Origin: a virus
Reading direction: 5' to 3' (one strand)
IMG/VR virus record: IMGVR_UViG_3300049893_002454
Span: 61,546-125,545 of that record
DNA length: 64,000 nucleotides
Made by a program: the position numbers and the translations under genes
Shown here: piece by piece, positions 1-8,906 of the stretch
Numbering within the stretch: position 1 is the stretch's first letter
Layout of the letters: the number at the start of each line of letters is the position of its first letter
Notes under the pieces: generated by a model
What the model was told of the DNA's origin: nothing
Database searches by the model: none
Seen by the model: only the letters and a program-made list of their open reading frames with translations

Positions 1-14
1 TTGGCGAGGTATAG

Positions 15-1049
15 ATGGCGAACAACGATGCTACTGAGCAAAATCGTCTTAGAGGCGAATTATATAATAGATATAATCGAGGTATCAATAATATAAAGCA
101 AGATATCTCTGACGGGTATCATGATCATAGATTCATATCTAGATTTATAGGCAAGTACCACACATATAGCGATAGAGGACTCTGTTTCTCAGAGGGTTTG
201 GGCCGTATGACATGGGGTCATGTGATCGGCTTCTTTGCAAATAAAACTCAATATGCTTGGTCTAGAGAGATGGAGGGGAGCAGAAGCAAGTACGAATCTA
301 GGGTTGGCAATATTTTAGCAAATAATATTAAAGCCTTGAAAAGCGCTGATATAACTGATATATTTGAGTTATTCTTGTATCTATATGCTCATAACGATAC
401 TAATCTTTTGTCATTTGCGCAAACACATATAGCTTTGAGTAGAAATTTAGAGGAGTGTTACGGCGTCAGTCATAATATAGTGGCGCCTGACGGAACCAGC
501 ATTATACCAGAGGAGGGTTATTCTGCTGATGAGATAGCAACTATATGCAAGGCGCTTCGTTCTGACGCTAGAGGGCGTTATAAAAATATTTATAGCGCCA
601 CTGTATTATCGCCAACAGACGGGACGGGGACTTTTCCAATTCCCGCAGTTGGTTATTCTATAGTTCCACTCATTGGTGTTGATGGATCTGCGATATTCTT
701 ACCCTGGAAAAAAGATAGATGTATACTATTAGAGTGTCATAAGGATAGCCTGCCCGAAGATCACAAGCCGCATATATACCGAAGGCCTATAGATCCAAAA
801 GACCTGTTTCCATATATATTATCTGATGAATGTAATATCTACAATCCAGATGATTACGATTTTGTGCGCACCACATTGTATTATCGTACTGAAGAAAATT
901 GCATAATGTGTTGGTTCTCCAGTAAAGCATTATTAGACATTAGTAAGCAGTGTTTTACCCGACGTATAATCAATTGGTGGAAGTACCAGAAATTTAAATT
1001 CCGAGCAAGAATTAATAGATGTAGGCTTGCACGCATAGGTCTTGAGTGA
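15..1049 (+). CDS. Hypothetical protein, 344 aa
   Basis: I do not recognise this protein. The ATG at 15 follows a GAGG-type ribosome binding site within the first 14 bases, so the gene looks complete. The protein is soluble-looking and rich in Tyr, Asn and Arg. Its middle has a Pro/Gly stretch (around residues 195-225), and its C-terminus is strongly basic with several Trp and Arg (about 315-344), which could bind nucleic acid. I see no signal peptide, membrane segment or known catalytic motif. A gap of about 180 bases separates it from the next gene, so it probably ends a transcription unit that begins outside the window. Confidence 0.6.
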   Translation: MANNDATEQNRLRGELYNRYNRGINNIKQDISDGYHDHRFISRFIGKYHTYSDRGLCFSEGLGRMTWGHVIGFFANKTQYAWSREMEGSRSKYESRVGNILANNIKALKSADITDIFELFLYLYAHNDTNLLSFAQTHIALSRNLEECYGVSHNIVAPDGTSIIPEEGYSADEIATICKALRSDARGRYKNIYSATVLSPTDGTGTFPIPAVGYSIVPLIGVDGSAIFLPWKKDRCILLECHKDSLPEDHKPHIYRRPIDPKDLFPYILSDECNIYNPDDYDFVRTTLYYRTEENCIMCWFSSKALLDISKQCFTRRIINWWKYQKFKFRARINRCRLARIGLE

Positions 1050-1156
1050 ACTTTACTACAATAGCTACGGAGCGTACCAATAAGATTACAGCGCTACACC
1101 TTAATATACTACATGGCAAGCTGAGCTATCTAATCCCACTATCTCCATATACTGTA

Positions 1157-1164
1157 TATAAATA
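1157..1164 (+). promoter_or_regulatory. Possible late-promoter-like box TATAAATA
   Basis: The gap between 1049 and 1233 holds TATAAATA at 1157-1164, the same octamer as the T4 late promoter core. It lies 69 bases before the sigma-like gene. A short inverted repeat (CGGAT/ATCCG) follows around 1170-1187. The match is exact, but the gap is AT-rich and no -35 element is clear, so promoter activity is only a guess. Confidence 0.25.
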
Positions 1165-1232
1165 ATATACGGATTTTTCTATATCCGGAAGCAATAGCCA
1201 TTGCCCTGGTAGTAGAATATATGGAGATTTGT

Positions 1233-1661
1233 ATGGCATCTAAAAGTGACCCGATACAGTTTAAATATCGCGAAATGAGCCTCGAGCCATCGCTATTGGG
1301 CAATTTCTGCGAATCTGATGGGCTTTACAGTACTGACTATCAAAAAACCGATGAATTATTAGATCTTGTGGATGAGTTGAATGAACGGATCCGCGAGATT
1401 ATAACCGTTCGTCTAACTGACCGGCAGCGGGAAGTAATGGAGCTGCTATATTATCATGGACTCACACAGACCGAAGTCGCACTTAGACTTGGGTTGTGTC
1501 AGCCTACCATACACAAGACCACATCTGGCAACCTTGACTATAAAAATGGTGGTAAGAGATATGGCGGGGCACTGAAGAAGATTAAAAAAATCTGTGATGA
1601 GGATGAACGTATTAGCTTTATTATGAAACGTATAACCGAAATTAAGACAGGAAGTATATGA
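1233..1661 (+). CDS. Sigma-70 region 4-like HTH protein
   Basis: This 142-residue protein probably binds DNA. Residues about 61-97 read as a helix-turn-helix of the sigma-70 region 4 type: LTDRQREVMELLYYHGLTQT leads into a recognition helix around residues 81-97. No sigma region 2 is visible, so it is not a full sigma factor. It may be a phage transcription regulator or a small-terminase-like HTH protein. The ATG at 1233 is preferred over 1221 because GGAG sits seven bases before it. It overlaps the next small gene by four bases (ATGA), so the two are probably translated together. Confidence 0.6.
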   Translation: MASKSDPIQFKYREMSLEPSLLGNFCESDGLYSTDYQKTDELLDLVDELNERIREIITVRLTDRQREVMELLYYHGLTQTEVALRLGLCQPTIHKTTSGNLDYKNGGKRYGGALKKIKKICDEDERISFIMKRITEIKTGSI

Positions 1662-1801
1662 AGAAGACTGGGATTACTGTTAAGGTATATGAGCGCACCA
1701 AGCAAGTTGCAGAGGATGGTTTTAGTCAGGCTAGAGTAGTATTGTGTTGTCAGGGTAAGGCTCATACCCATGGCGGTTTAGGATGGAAGTATTTGACCTA
1801 A
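1658..1801 (+). CDS. Stand-alone NUMOD-like DNA-binding repeat, 47 aa
   Basis: This short gene starts at an ATG that overlaps the upstream stop codon. Its second half has the pattern DGFSxxxVxxCCxGKxxTHGGxxW (residues about 20-43). The same pattern occurs four times in the GIY-YIG endonuclease at 37931-38995, for example DGFSPGKVSACC followed by THGGYRW. In homing endonucleases such repeats are modular DNA-binding elements. Here one repeat stands without a nuclease domain. It could be a remnant of a lost homing endonuclease or a small DNA-binding partner of the HTH protein encoded just upstream. Similarity to the later gene is plain by eye; the function is inference. Confidence 0.55.
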   Translation: MKKTGITVKVYERTKQVAEDGFSQARVVLCCQGKAHTHGGLGWKYLT

Positions 1802-1811
1802 GGAGTATTGT

Positions 1812-2402
1812 ATGAAATATACAGAAGAAAGCATTAGTTTAGAACTAGAGAAACTAAATAAAGAAATGCATTCACTTAATAGTGAAATTGAAAAAATGCG
1901 ATACACAAGTCTACCATCCGAGGTTGAGCCTGGTACTTGGTATAAAATAAAGTTACCAGAAGGGGAGTTTCTACGAAGAGCTGGGGAACATTTGCAACAA
2001 TATGCTGAGCTAAAGCGCGACAGGAGAGCCCTAGAGTATATGCTCAGAGAGTTGCGTGATGAGGAGAAGAGGCGTAAAAATATAGTCCCCAAGGAAAAGA
2101 ATTCAGATGACTATAGCTTTAATCTAGATTTCGAATCACTCGCATCCCGCAGAGCTGCCCGTTTGTTAAAAATTGCCGCTTGTGCGTGTGATGAAATGGG
2201 CGCTGAAGATCACGAAGATGAAGATTATATGTCTCATCAGAACGCGACCGCTATACTAGAGCAAGCGATTTTTATTGCAAAAACAATATCTGAACATACC
2301 GGAGAGGGCCATAAGTTGGATGACTGGTTGGAAGATAAGATTTCCAAGGTGGCCGACGACATGGATGAAATTTTTAAGTACTTAAAGCATGGTAAAGATT
2401 AA
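1812..2402 (+). CDS. Hypothetical coiled-coil protein, 196 aa
   Basis: I recognise no family. An AAGGAG ribosome binding site seven bases upstream supports the ATG at 1812. The N-terminal half (about residues 3-95) is highly charged and predicted by eye to form coiled coil, with many Glu, Lys and Leu. The C-terminal half is acidic and has an Ala-rich helix around residues 112-125 (RAARLLKIAACACDEMG), which loosely resembles the helical hairpin found in several other proteins of the window. It sits between the HTH genes and the first structural candidates. It may be a virion or scaffold-associated protein, but nothing proves it. Confidence 0.5.
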   Translation: MKYTEESISLELEKLNKEMHSLNSEIEKMRYTSLPSEVEPGTWYKIKLPEGEFLRRAGEHLQQYAELKRDRRALEYMLRELRDEEKRRKNIVPKEKNSDDYSFNLDFESLASRRAARLLKIAACACDEMGAEDHEDEDYMSHQNATAILEQAIFIAKTISEHTGEGHKLDDWLEDKISKVADDMDEIFKYLKHGKD

Positions 2403-2477
2403 TTGTACGAACTGATAATATTAAGTATCTATCAATAACCAACTAGATACTTTGATCTTATTCTATTTGGAGGACGG

Positions 2478-2978
2478 ATGTCTACTGATTTTGATTGGGC
2501 TCATCTCATCAATGTTATTGAGCCGAAGCGTGACACTCAGTGCCTTGCTTGGGAAGACGTGCGAAGTAATTTCCGCAAGATAGCCTGGGACGTATACAAG
2601 CCTCTAGATGGCTCGGAACAATTATGGGAACTGCGCGATGGCGACGATGGTAGAAAGTATTTGTACGCCATGTATCAAAGTGCGCCAGAAAAGCCCGCCG
2701 AGAGCAATATAATTGAAGAGATCAGAACAACGGCCTCCGCTGACTGGACCGCTACTTGTGATCGAGATCGTAAAAATATAACCCTAAGTTTTAAAGGGTT
2801 TCCGCTCAAGCGCTTTGCATCTACAGAGTTTAAGTTTGAACCAGATGAAGCTGAGCAATTTGCTGCTTTTTTACAAGCGAAGACCGCACAACCAGAATTT
2901 GTGCGACAAGTGCTAAAGGGACTACCGTTACATATGGCAGAGGTTGTCTCTGAGCTAAAGACACATAGCGAGGAATAA
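2478..2978 (+). CDS. Hypothetical protein, 166 aa
   Basis: I do not recognise it. GGAGG lies five bases before the ATG. The protein has no membrane segment or signal peptide. It has a Trp-rich N-terminal half (FDWAHL, LAWEDV, IAWDVY, QLWELR) and a C-terminal Ala/Glu-rich helix. The gene ends one base before the next ATG at 2980, so it is probably co-translated with the 514-residue protein that follows. Its place at the head of a unit that ends at the 5825 terminator suggests a virion or assembly protein. Confidence 0.5.
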   Translation: MSTDFDWAHLINVIEPKRDTQCLAWEDVRSNFRKIAWDVYKPLDGSEQLWELRDGDDGRKYLYAMYQSAPEKPAESNIIEEIRTTASADWTATCDRDRKNITLSFKGFPLKRFASTEFKFEPDEAEQFAAFLQAKTAQPEFVRQVLKGLPLHMAEVVSELKTHSEE

Positions 2979-2979
2979 T

Positions 2980-4524
2980 ATGTCTCAAAAAGTAGATTTG
3001 GCACAGTTGCTCAGTCTGACAAATCAGGTTCTGACTGGGAAGGAATATTTTGTTTCGACCGTATTAGGGCGTCTAGATGATGCGGCAACTGTTATGCCAC
3101 ATGATGCAGCCATTCGCACGGCCCAGTTAGCACTTAAGCGCAGGCTGGAGAAAGAAGGCAGCCTAAGCACAATTACTCAAAAACAATTTCAATCATTATA
3201 TGATGATGTGTGTGCTCTAGGCAATCGCACTGCCTTTCGAGAATTATTAGGAGACTTGCTGGTCACTGCAGCTCCTGAGCCCACCGCTCACTATAACCCA
3301 GATTTCACCGCCTCTCACAGAGATTCCGATGATGTCCTCAAACTCGCTGATGATAATTTGGTCGGAGAATTCTCTGTATTGTGGGGCAATACTAAGGTGG
3401 CCGGTGACCGAGTAGTCCAAAATGGTGCTGATAGTTTAAAGATACACTTCGCTTCTTTGGGTTTCAGTAATCCCACCGCAGAAGTAGTCGATCGTGCTGA
3501 CGGATTTCTTATGTTCTCCGTTCAGGCCGACAGTCCAATAGGCAGATTTACTACTTATGTTCCAGTGGAAGTAAATAGCGGTTCGGCGCTTATGCCTAGC
3601 GTATTTGCTTCTAGTAGCGGATTTTCTGAATTAACTAAGGATAATCTTCTTACTTATGCTCGTGACTTACATTCCGGCTCTACTCGACTAGCTTCTCCCC
3701 AAAAGTTATTAGCTGGGTTGGTAGCTGTCGCTGCCGAATCGAGGCCAGTGTTAGCAGTTAAGACCGCAAGCGGAGATGATATTGCCTTAGCCAGCCCAAC
3801 ACTCTATCAGACGGTCTCTGATCATGTAGTAGCTGAAGAGGAAGAGCGCTATACAGAATTCCCAGATCAATTAACTGGTATGGTAACCCCAGAGTTGCGT
3901 GATGCCATTATAGAAGCAGGTCTTACATACAGCAAGGATATTGTTATTACGGCCAAGACAATTGTTTCAGACAGTATCCGTAGTGCTGGTCTGATTATAG
4001 ATCGCTTAGCTATTGACTCTGAGTTTGATGGCGGGCTGGTCGTAGCAGCTTCAATTACCGGCCCTGGTGGCAAGAAAACCATTCAGGTTCCAATTGAAGT
4101 AGTCGGCAGTCAAGTGCTTATGCCTAGCGTATTTACTTCAGGTATAGCAGTTGAGGCCTTTGATGTTTCTTCATTAAAGAAATTTGCAGCTGCAACTGAT
4201 GTAGGCGTATTCAATGCTGCGTTTTCTACAAAGTCCGGATGGTCGTATAAAGACCTATACTCCCATGTTATCAAAAGTGCTGCATATGGAAACTTCGTTG
4301 AGGCAGAAGATGCTATGTCCGTTATAGCTGAGCAATATGGCCCAGATTTTCATAGAGCAGTTTTCACAGATTTATCAGACATACTGAGCAATGCTGCCAG
4401 CTCTGGCGAGAGCACTGCAACTCCGATTGAGCAGATGATCGCCGAAGCCGGTGAGCGTGCGCGTAATATCGAAGATCGCATAAAGATGAGCAGCACGCTT
4501 ATGTATCTTATTCCAGAAGATTGA
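2980..4524 (+). CDS. Probable virion protein with internal domain duplication
   Basis: This 514-residue protein is not a family I can name. It contains two copies of one domain: around residues 180-205 it reads TYVPVEVNSGSALMPSVFAS and around 365-390 QVPIEVVGSQVLMPSVFTS, each preceded by a beta-rich stretch with a Gly turn. The copies also match at DNA level over about 20 bases near 3589 and 4117. The C-terminus is helical. Length, the beta-rich repeated domain and the position among head genes fit a structural protein. It overlaps the upstream end of the next gene's reading frame, with that gene's chosen start eight bases downstream. Confidence 0.55.
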   Translation: MSQKVDLAQLLSLTNQVLTGKEYFVSTVLGRLDDAATVMPHDAAIRTAQLALKRRLEKEGSLSTITQKQFQSLYDDVCALGNRTAFRELLGDLLVTAAPEPTAHYNPDFTASHRDSDDVLKLADDNLVGEFSVLWGNTKVAGDRVVQNGADSLKIHFASLGFSNPTAEVVDRADGFLMFSVQADSPIGRFTTYVPVEVNSGSALMPSVFASSSGFSELTKDNLLTYARDLHSGSTRLASPQKLLAGLVAVAAESRPVLAVKTASGDDIALASPTLYQTVSDHVVAEEEERYTEFPDQLTGMVTPELRDAIIEAGLTYSKDIVITAKTIVSDSIRSAGLIIDRLAIDSEFDGGLVVAASITGPGGKKTIQVPIEVVGSQVLMPSVFTSGIAVEAFDVSSLKKFAAATDVGVFNAAFSTKSGWSYKDLYSHVIKSAAYGNFVEAEDAMSVIAEQYGPDFHRAVFTDLSDILSNAASSGESTATPIEQMIAEAGERARNIEDRIKMSSTLMYLIPED

Positions 4525-4532
4525 GGTGGTTA

Positions 4533-5807
4533 ATGCTTGATTTTTTATCTAAGACTGCGGGTATTTTAAATGAAATTGACAGCCCTGCAGCAAAGCAGGC
4601 TGCTGCTGCTCTTGAAAGTGTGCTTATGGCACACGCAGCTCGCCGTACTACGGTAATGACTCATGAAGAAGTAGTTGAGTTTAACACTAAATTAAAGCAG
4701 TTCTTGGATGATACGCTTGGTAGCGGCAAGATTCCGCGTGGGTTAAAATGGCGATTACTGCAGTTGCAGGACGGTCAGACCCAGTTAACCAAACAATTGG
4801 CTAATATGGAGAAGCGTAGGGGCAAGGGTCCACAGCCACTTATGCCAGCAGAGCCTCCTGGTAAACACACTTCAGTTGAGATGCCTGGCGAGATAATGCT
4901 GCAAGATGAAGTCGCGCCTACAGAGGCCCCAGTTGAAGCAGAGCAATCTTGGGCTGATATTGCCGAAGAAGGCCTGCGTGAAATGCAACAACGAGCTCCG
5001 ACAGTTGCTCCCGCAGCAGTGCCGGAATTAGCACGTAAGCCATTAGAAGTTATGGAGAAGTCTCCACCTGTAGCCACTGAATCTCCTATGGTGACCGAAG
5101 ATGCACAGAAAGATGTCCCTGCTCCAGCGTCATTTAAAATGCACAAGCAGCCGGCAGTTAAGGTTTTATCACCAGAGCAGATTAAGGATCTTGCTACCAA
5201 TCCACCATCGGCTCCTAGCAAATATGCTCCTAAGGGCACCAAGGCTGAGCCGCCCAAAGCTTCAGGCACTCATGCAGAGACATGGGATGATAAACTCAAG
5301 CGCTGGGTTGGCCTTAGCAATCGAGCCGAGTTATTAACTGATATGGTTAAAATAGCTGATAAATTAGATGCTGCTGGTTATGTCGAAGCAGCTAATATTG
5401 TAGAAAAAATTATTGTAGAGGCCGCTGAACAATATCCGTCCCCTAGCGAAGCACGTAAAGATCTCTATGATTTCAGTGCGCACAATAAAGAAACTATGCA
5501 CGGGGCTGTGAAATCAGAAGTGGAAGAGAACCGCAAGAATCATCATCTGCACACTCATCAGGGCACAGCTGTGTCACAAACACGGTATTCTCCTGATATG
5601 CCCGGCGTTATGATGCAGCGAGTCTCAGATGGAGTTTATAGAGATACTGTGACCGGTAAGGTCTATGATTTTCATCATGGATTTACTGATGCTAGTGGGA
5701 CCAGCCGTTCAGGTGGCAGTATTAAACATCAGACTCCAAGCTTTTCTCAATATGCTCCGCCATCACGTGTTTTCGAGGGTGCTGGAACATTATCCAGAAG
5801 AAAGTAA
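4533..5807 (+). CDS. Probable virion protein with helical-hairpin motif and Pro/Ala linker
   Basis: This protein has 424 residues when started at the ATG at 4533, chosen because GAGGTGG precedes it. It has a helical N-terminus, a long Pro/Ala/Glu-rich linker (about residues 95-245), a helical hairpin of the pattern LDAAGYVEAANIVEK (about 275-290), and a polar C-terminus with His- and Tyr-rich segments (HHLHTHQGT, VYDFHHGF). The hairpin recurs in several other proteins of the window. The linker suggests an extended, multi-domain virion or internal head protein. It is the last gene before a strong terminator. The function is unknown. Confidence 0.5.
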   Translation: MLDFLSKTAGILNEIDSPAAKQAAAALESVLMAHAARRTTVMTHEEVVEFNTKLKQFLDDTLGSGKIPRGLKWRLLQLQDGQTQLTKQLANMEKRRGKGPQPLMPAEPPGKHTSVEMPGEIMLQDEVAPTEAPVEAEQSWADIAEEGLREMQQRAPTVAPAAVPELARKPLEVMEKSPPVATESPMVTEDAQKDVPAPASFKMHKQPAVKVLSPEQIKDLATNPPSAPSKYAPKGTKAEPPKASGTHAETWDDKLKRWVGLSNRAELLTDMVKIADKLDAAGYVEAANIVEKIIVEAAEQYPSPSEARKDLYDFSAHNKETMHGAVKSEVEENRKNHHLHTHQGTAVSQTRYSPDMPGVMMQRVSDGVYRDTVTGKVYDFHHGFTDASGTSRSGGSIKHQTPSFSQYAPPSRVFEGAGTLSRRK

Positions 5808-5824
5808 TGCATCTGCGCATCTGT

Positions 5825-5869
5825 GAGGGGCGAGCTGTACATATAGGCAGCAGCCCCTCTATTTTTTTT
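5825..5869 (+). terminator. Rho-independent terminator
   Basis: A seven-base-pair stem GAGGGGC (5825-5831) / GCCCCTC (5853-5859) is followed after TA by eight consecutive T (5862-5869). It lies 18 bases after the stop codon of the upstream gene and closes the first transcription unit. Confidence 0.8.
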
Positions 5870-5889
5870 GGAGATATTTGGAGTAGAAA

Positions 5890-6597
5890 ATGGCACCACA
5901 AAATAAAGTATTGCAGCACCCTCTTAAGGAAGAAATAATTTCTCAGTTAGTTAATGGAACTCCTGTTCGCGATGTCGCTGACTTTCTACGCCTCAAGTAT
6001 CCTGAAGAAGAGAATTCTCACCTACGGGTAAGTTTCTCTACTATTCAGAATTTTAAGAAAACCTACCTTGATATAGATGGCCAGATTGCTCGAGATGTAC
6101 GAGCTGCGGCTACAGAAGCGATTTCAGCTCGTAGAGTGGACGAGGGTCGGGAAAGTGTTGCATCTACATCTGCCTATCAAAGAAAAATAAATGAAATAGT
6201 TGATGGCAAACTAGACGTACAGAAAGAGATTTTAAAAGCATTCTCTCTCCTAGAATCACGCATTGAGCACTTTTATAACTTATTATCAAACTATGAATTT
6301 CCCAACTCCCGTGAAGAACGTGTATTTCAGGGATATATAGATCAATTAATTAAGCTGCTGGAAAGCTACAAGAAATATGTTGAAGGTTATTCTGAGTCAG
6401 TAGATCATAATGTCAATATCAATATTATGAATGATCAGATTGAATTAGTCCGTGATGCTGTGAGGCAATCGCTGGAAGATGTCTCTCCAGATCTAGCTAT
6501 ACGCTTTATGGATAACTTAAATAGGAATATGAAAACATTAGAGTATAGTGCTTCAGGACATGTAGTAGGAGAGGCGGTGATTAGTGGCCGACATTGA
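5890..6597 (+). CDS. HTH protein, candidate small terminase subunit
   Basis: The 235-residue protein begins with a likely helix-turn-helix (about residues 11-60; EEIISQLVNGTPVRDVADFL, then SFSTIQNFKKTYL). The rest is helical and charged, suitable for oligomer formation. Small terminase subunits have this plan: an N-terminal DNA-binding HTH and a helical assembly region. The gene is the first of the packaging block and lies about 4.9 kb upstream of the large terminase with six genes between, so linkage is loose. It overlaps the next gene by 14 bases. The assignment is inference from architecture and position, not from a recognised signature. Confidence 0.45.
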   Translation: MAPQNKVLQHPLKEEIISQLVNGTPVRDVADFLRLKYPEEENSHLRVSFSTIQNFKKTYLDIDGQIARDVRAAATEAISARRVDEGRESVASTSAYQRKINEIVDGKLDVQKEILKAFSLLESRIEHFYNLLSNYEFPNSREERVFQGYIDQLIKLLESYKKYVEGYSESVDHNVNINIMNDQIELVRDAVRQSLEDVSPDLAIRFMDNLNRNMKTLEYSASGHVVGEAVISGRH

Positions 6598-8146
6598 TTA
6601 TGATAACGAAATCGAATTAGCCCTGACCTATGGTCTAATTAATGACTATGCTGCAGAAAAATTAGCTAATATAGCTAAGCAAGGTATGACTGAGTCTTTG
6701 TGGCAAAGTACGCTAGAGAATTATAGAGAGGCCACAAGTGCGGGGGTAGGTAGCGACAAAGATTTCACTATATTTTTCTATATCGATCTATTTGCTGATG
6801 ACCTACTTAAGAAATTCTTCGGTGTATCATTATCGCAATTAGAAAAGGACGACTTTAAGCGATATTTATTTGAACACAGAGATGAATTAAATCTGACGAG
6901 CATAGAATCATTCAAGAATGCTGTTAATGAGTGGATTGGCAAGAATGAATCAGTACACAAGCTAGCCCACCGTAATACAGAATCACGAATCCCTTTAGCA
7001 CCATCATATGACCTAAATAAATGGGCTACTTTATTTGTGCAAATACAAAATTCAATACGTACTGGACTAGATCAAAGCATTGCTCTAGATCGAGTATCGT
7101 CAGTATTATCAGTTCCAGAAAAATATAAATTCTTAATATGGGCAAACTATCATTTGAAAAATGATAATAACAAATACGATGTCAATGGTCAGATTCGCGC
7201 TAAAGAGCAGCAACTGCGTAGAGAGGTACCTATGAAGAATAAAATAGCATCGGATGGACAATATTATTATATTCCGAAATTACTAGGCAGACAAGAACCT
7301 CAGCACGAGTCTCTACCAGCATTACCAGCATTCGATTATGAACACGAAGAGCAATATGCCATAGATTTTGAAACCGCTCGTAATAAGCTTATGAGCAGAG
7401 TATTTGCTATAGATAAATTGCTTGAAAAGTATAGAAGGGTAATCAAGCAAGAGCAAATGGATGCTGTTGAAGATGCCTTGTCTGAATTACGTAGGCGCAT
7501 CAGAAAGCTGCGTCTAGCTAGTTCAGTGAAGGATTCGATTATTAAAACAGCTAATATACTTGAGAAATTGCAGTTTGGCGATGGTGCGGCCGAGCTATTT
7601 GCGATAGCTGCTGATGAGCCAGTACTTCCCAATATCGGCAATACCAAAATGGTTGATCGTGAATTTAAAACTGTCCCTGCGGAACAGCGTGAGGTTGCAC
7701 TGGATGATGCCATCAAACGCCTTACTGATATAAGTGCTATCCTAAAGAATCGCGATCTAGTTCGCTCATTGGCCGAAATAGATCTGATGCTACATAAATT
7801 GCGTATGGCTAGCTTTTTTCCAGAAATACAAGAAGCACAATCTAAGCTAATCGACGCATTCGGCTATGCTAGCAATAAAGTGGAGGACCTGTTGCCCAAG
7901 CTTCGCGGCGGACTGCATACCCAACCAGAGGTAATTTCAGAGCAGATACCCGAAGCACCACCAGCTTTACCTGCAAGCAAGCAGTTGGGAGATGAAGTAC
8001 GTGAGATGTCTGCTGGTTTAGGCAGTCAACGAGCTCAGAAGCCCGAACCAAAAAAGCAACCTGAACCAGAACCGGTCAAAGAACAAGACGACGAGGGGTT
8101 TGAAGATGAGCCTATCAATTTAAAGTCAATCCCGGCATTAGAGTGA
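6584..8146 (+). CDS. Probable head-associated protein, 520 aa
   Basis: I do not recognise this protein. It starts at a GTG at 6584 within the end of the upstream gene, with GGAGAGGCGG about ten bases before. It is mostly helical. Residues about 318-343 (IIKTANILEKLQFGDGAAEL) resemble the helical hairpin seen in other proteins here, and the C-terminus is a Pro/Glu/Lys-rich tail (about 455-510). No catalytic motif is visible. The tail and the packaging-block position make a virion or portal-associated role possible. Nothing further can be supported. Confidence 0.5.
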   Translation: MADIDYDNEIELALTYGLINDYAAEKLANIAKQGMTESLWQSTLENYREATSAGVGSDKDFTIFFYIDLFADDLLKKFFGVSLSQLEKDDFKRYLFEHRDELNLTSIESFKNAVNEWIGKNESVHKLAHRNTESRIPLAPSYDLNKWATLFVQIQNSIRTGLDQSIALDRVSSVLSVPEKYKFLIWANYHLKNDNNKYDVNGQIRAKEQQLRREVPMKNKIASDGQYYYIPKLLGRQEPQHESLPALPAFDYEHEEQYAIDFETARNKLMSRVFAIDKLLEKYRRVIKQEQMDAVEDALSELRRRIRKLRLASSVKDSIIKTANILEKLQFGDGAAELFAIAADEPVLPNIGNTKMVDREFKTVPAEQREVALDDAIKRLTDISAILKNRDLVRSLAEIDLMLHKLRMASFFPEIQEAQSKLIDAFGYASNKVEDLLPKLRGGLHTQPEVISEQIPEAPPALPASKQLGDEVREMSAGLGSQRAQKPEPKKQPEPEPVKEQDDEGFEDEPINLKSIPALE

Positions 8147-8153
8147 GCACTTA

Positions 8154-8906
8154 ATGGATCTCAAAGAATTATTAAATTTAATCTCCGAAGTGGCAGACAC
8201 TCATGGAATCAGAGCTCCTCACATCGTTGGAGGTATTCCCCGAGATATCTATATGGGCTTACTCGAGGACTTAAATGACATCGATCTGACTAATGGAGAT
8301 AGCAGCATTTCTCGTTTGGCCGATCTGATAGGGGAGCGATTAGGAGTATCGCCTGCAACTCTTGCAGATGGACATAAAAAGATTAGATATGGTAGATTCT
8401 CTATAGATTTTTCTACAAATCAGATATACGATAATATTGACCAGTTGCTTATTGCTAGAGGTATGACTGTCGCAAACGATATGGTACGAGAAACCTTCTC
8501 GCGTGATTTTACAATAAATACCCTAATGGTGCCTTTAGATTTCTCTAAGATAGTCGACCTTACATCTATGGGAAAGTATGATATAGATCATAAAGTAATT
8601 AGGTGTCCTGTTGATCCACTTACTGCCATGACCTCGTCACCAAATCGTATAATTAGAGCATTTTATTATGCCGCTAGATATCGTATGTCAATAGATGACG
8701 ACCTTAAGAAAGTTATAAAAACAAACCTTCATCTATTAGAGCAGGTAAAGGAGAAATACTCCTCTGATAAGTTGGCGGCTGCTATAAAGCATGATGCTAA
8801 TATACTCAATGATCTTATTGAGTTGGGCGTGCTACAGAAGATTAAATTAACCAAGGAGATGACTGAGCAGCTTATTCAAAAGCGCCGTTTGGTCGATATA
8901 TTATGA
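8154..8906 (+). CDS. Nucleotidyltransferase with CCA/poly(A) polymerase head domain
   Basis: The 250-residue protein carries the head-domain signature of CCA-adding enzymes and bacterial poly(A) polymerases. GG-x-P-RD (VGGIPRD, about residues 24-30) is followed by NDIDLT (about 40-45), whose DxD would hold the catalytic metals. A later RETFSRDFTINTLM (about 116-129) matches the conserved segment of this family. Such enzymes add nucleotides to RNA 3' ends. It is shorter than full CCA-adding enzymes, with only part of the RNA-binding body. Its place inside a packaging operon is odd. It overlaps the next gene by four bases. Activity is likely; the RNA substrate is unknown. Confidence 0.8.
   Translation: MDLKELLNLISEVADTHGIRAPHIVGGIPRDIYMGLLEDLNDIDLTNGDSSISRLADLIGERLGVSPATLADGHKKIRYGRFSIDFSTNQIYDNIDQLLIARGMTVANDMVRETFSRDFTINTLMVPLDFSKIVDLTSMGKYDIDHKVIRCPVDPLTAMTSSPNRIIRAFYYAARYRMSIDDDLKKVIKTNLHLLEQVKEKYSSDKLAAAIKHDANILNDLIELGVLQKIKLTKEMTEQLIQKRRLVDIL

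Noticed and set aside
1050-1232. tRNA or small RNA gene in the first gap
   Set aside because: No cloverleaf, no T-loop GTTCRA sequence and no paired acceptor arms can be seen here or in the other gaps.
5101-5337. Plus-strand frame of 78 codons inside the gene at 4533
   Set aside because: It is an alternate frame of the Pro/Ala linker with no ribosome binding site; the product is a His/Arg-rich artefact.
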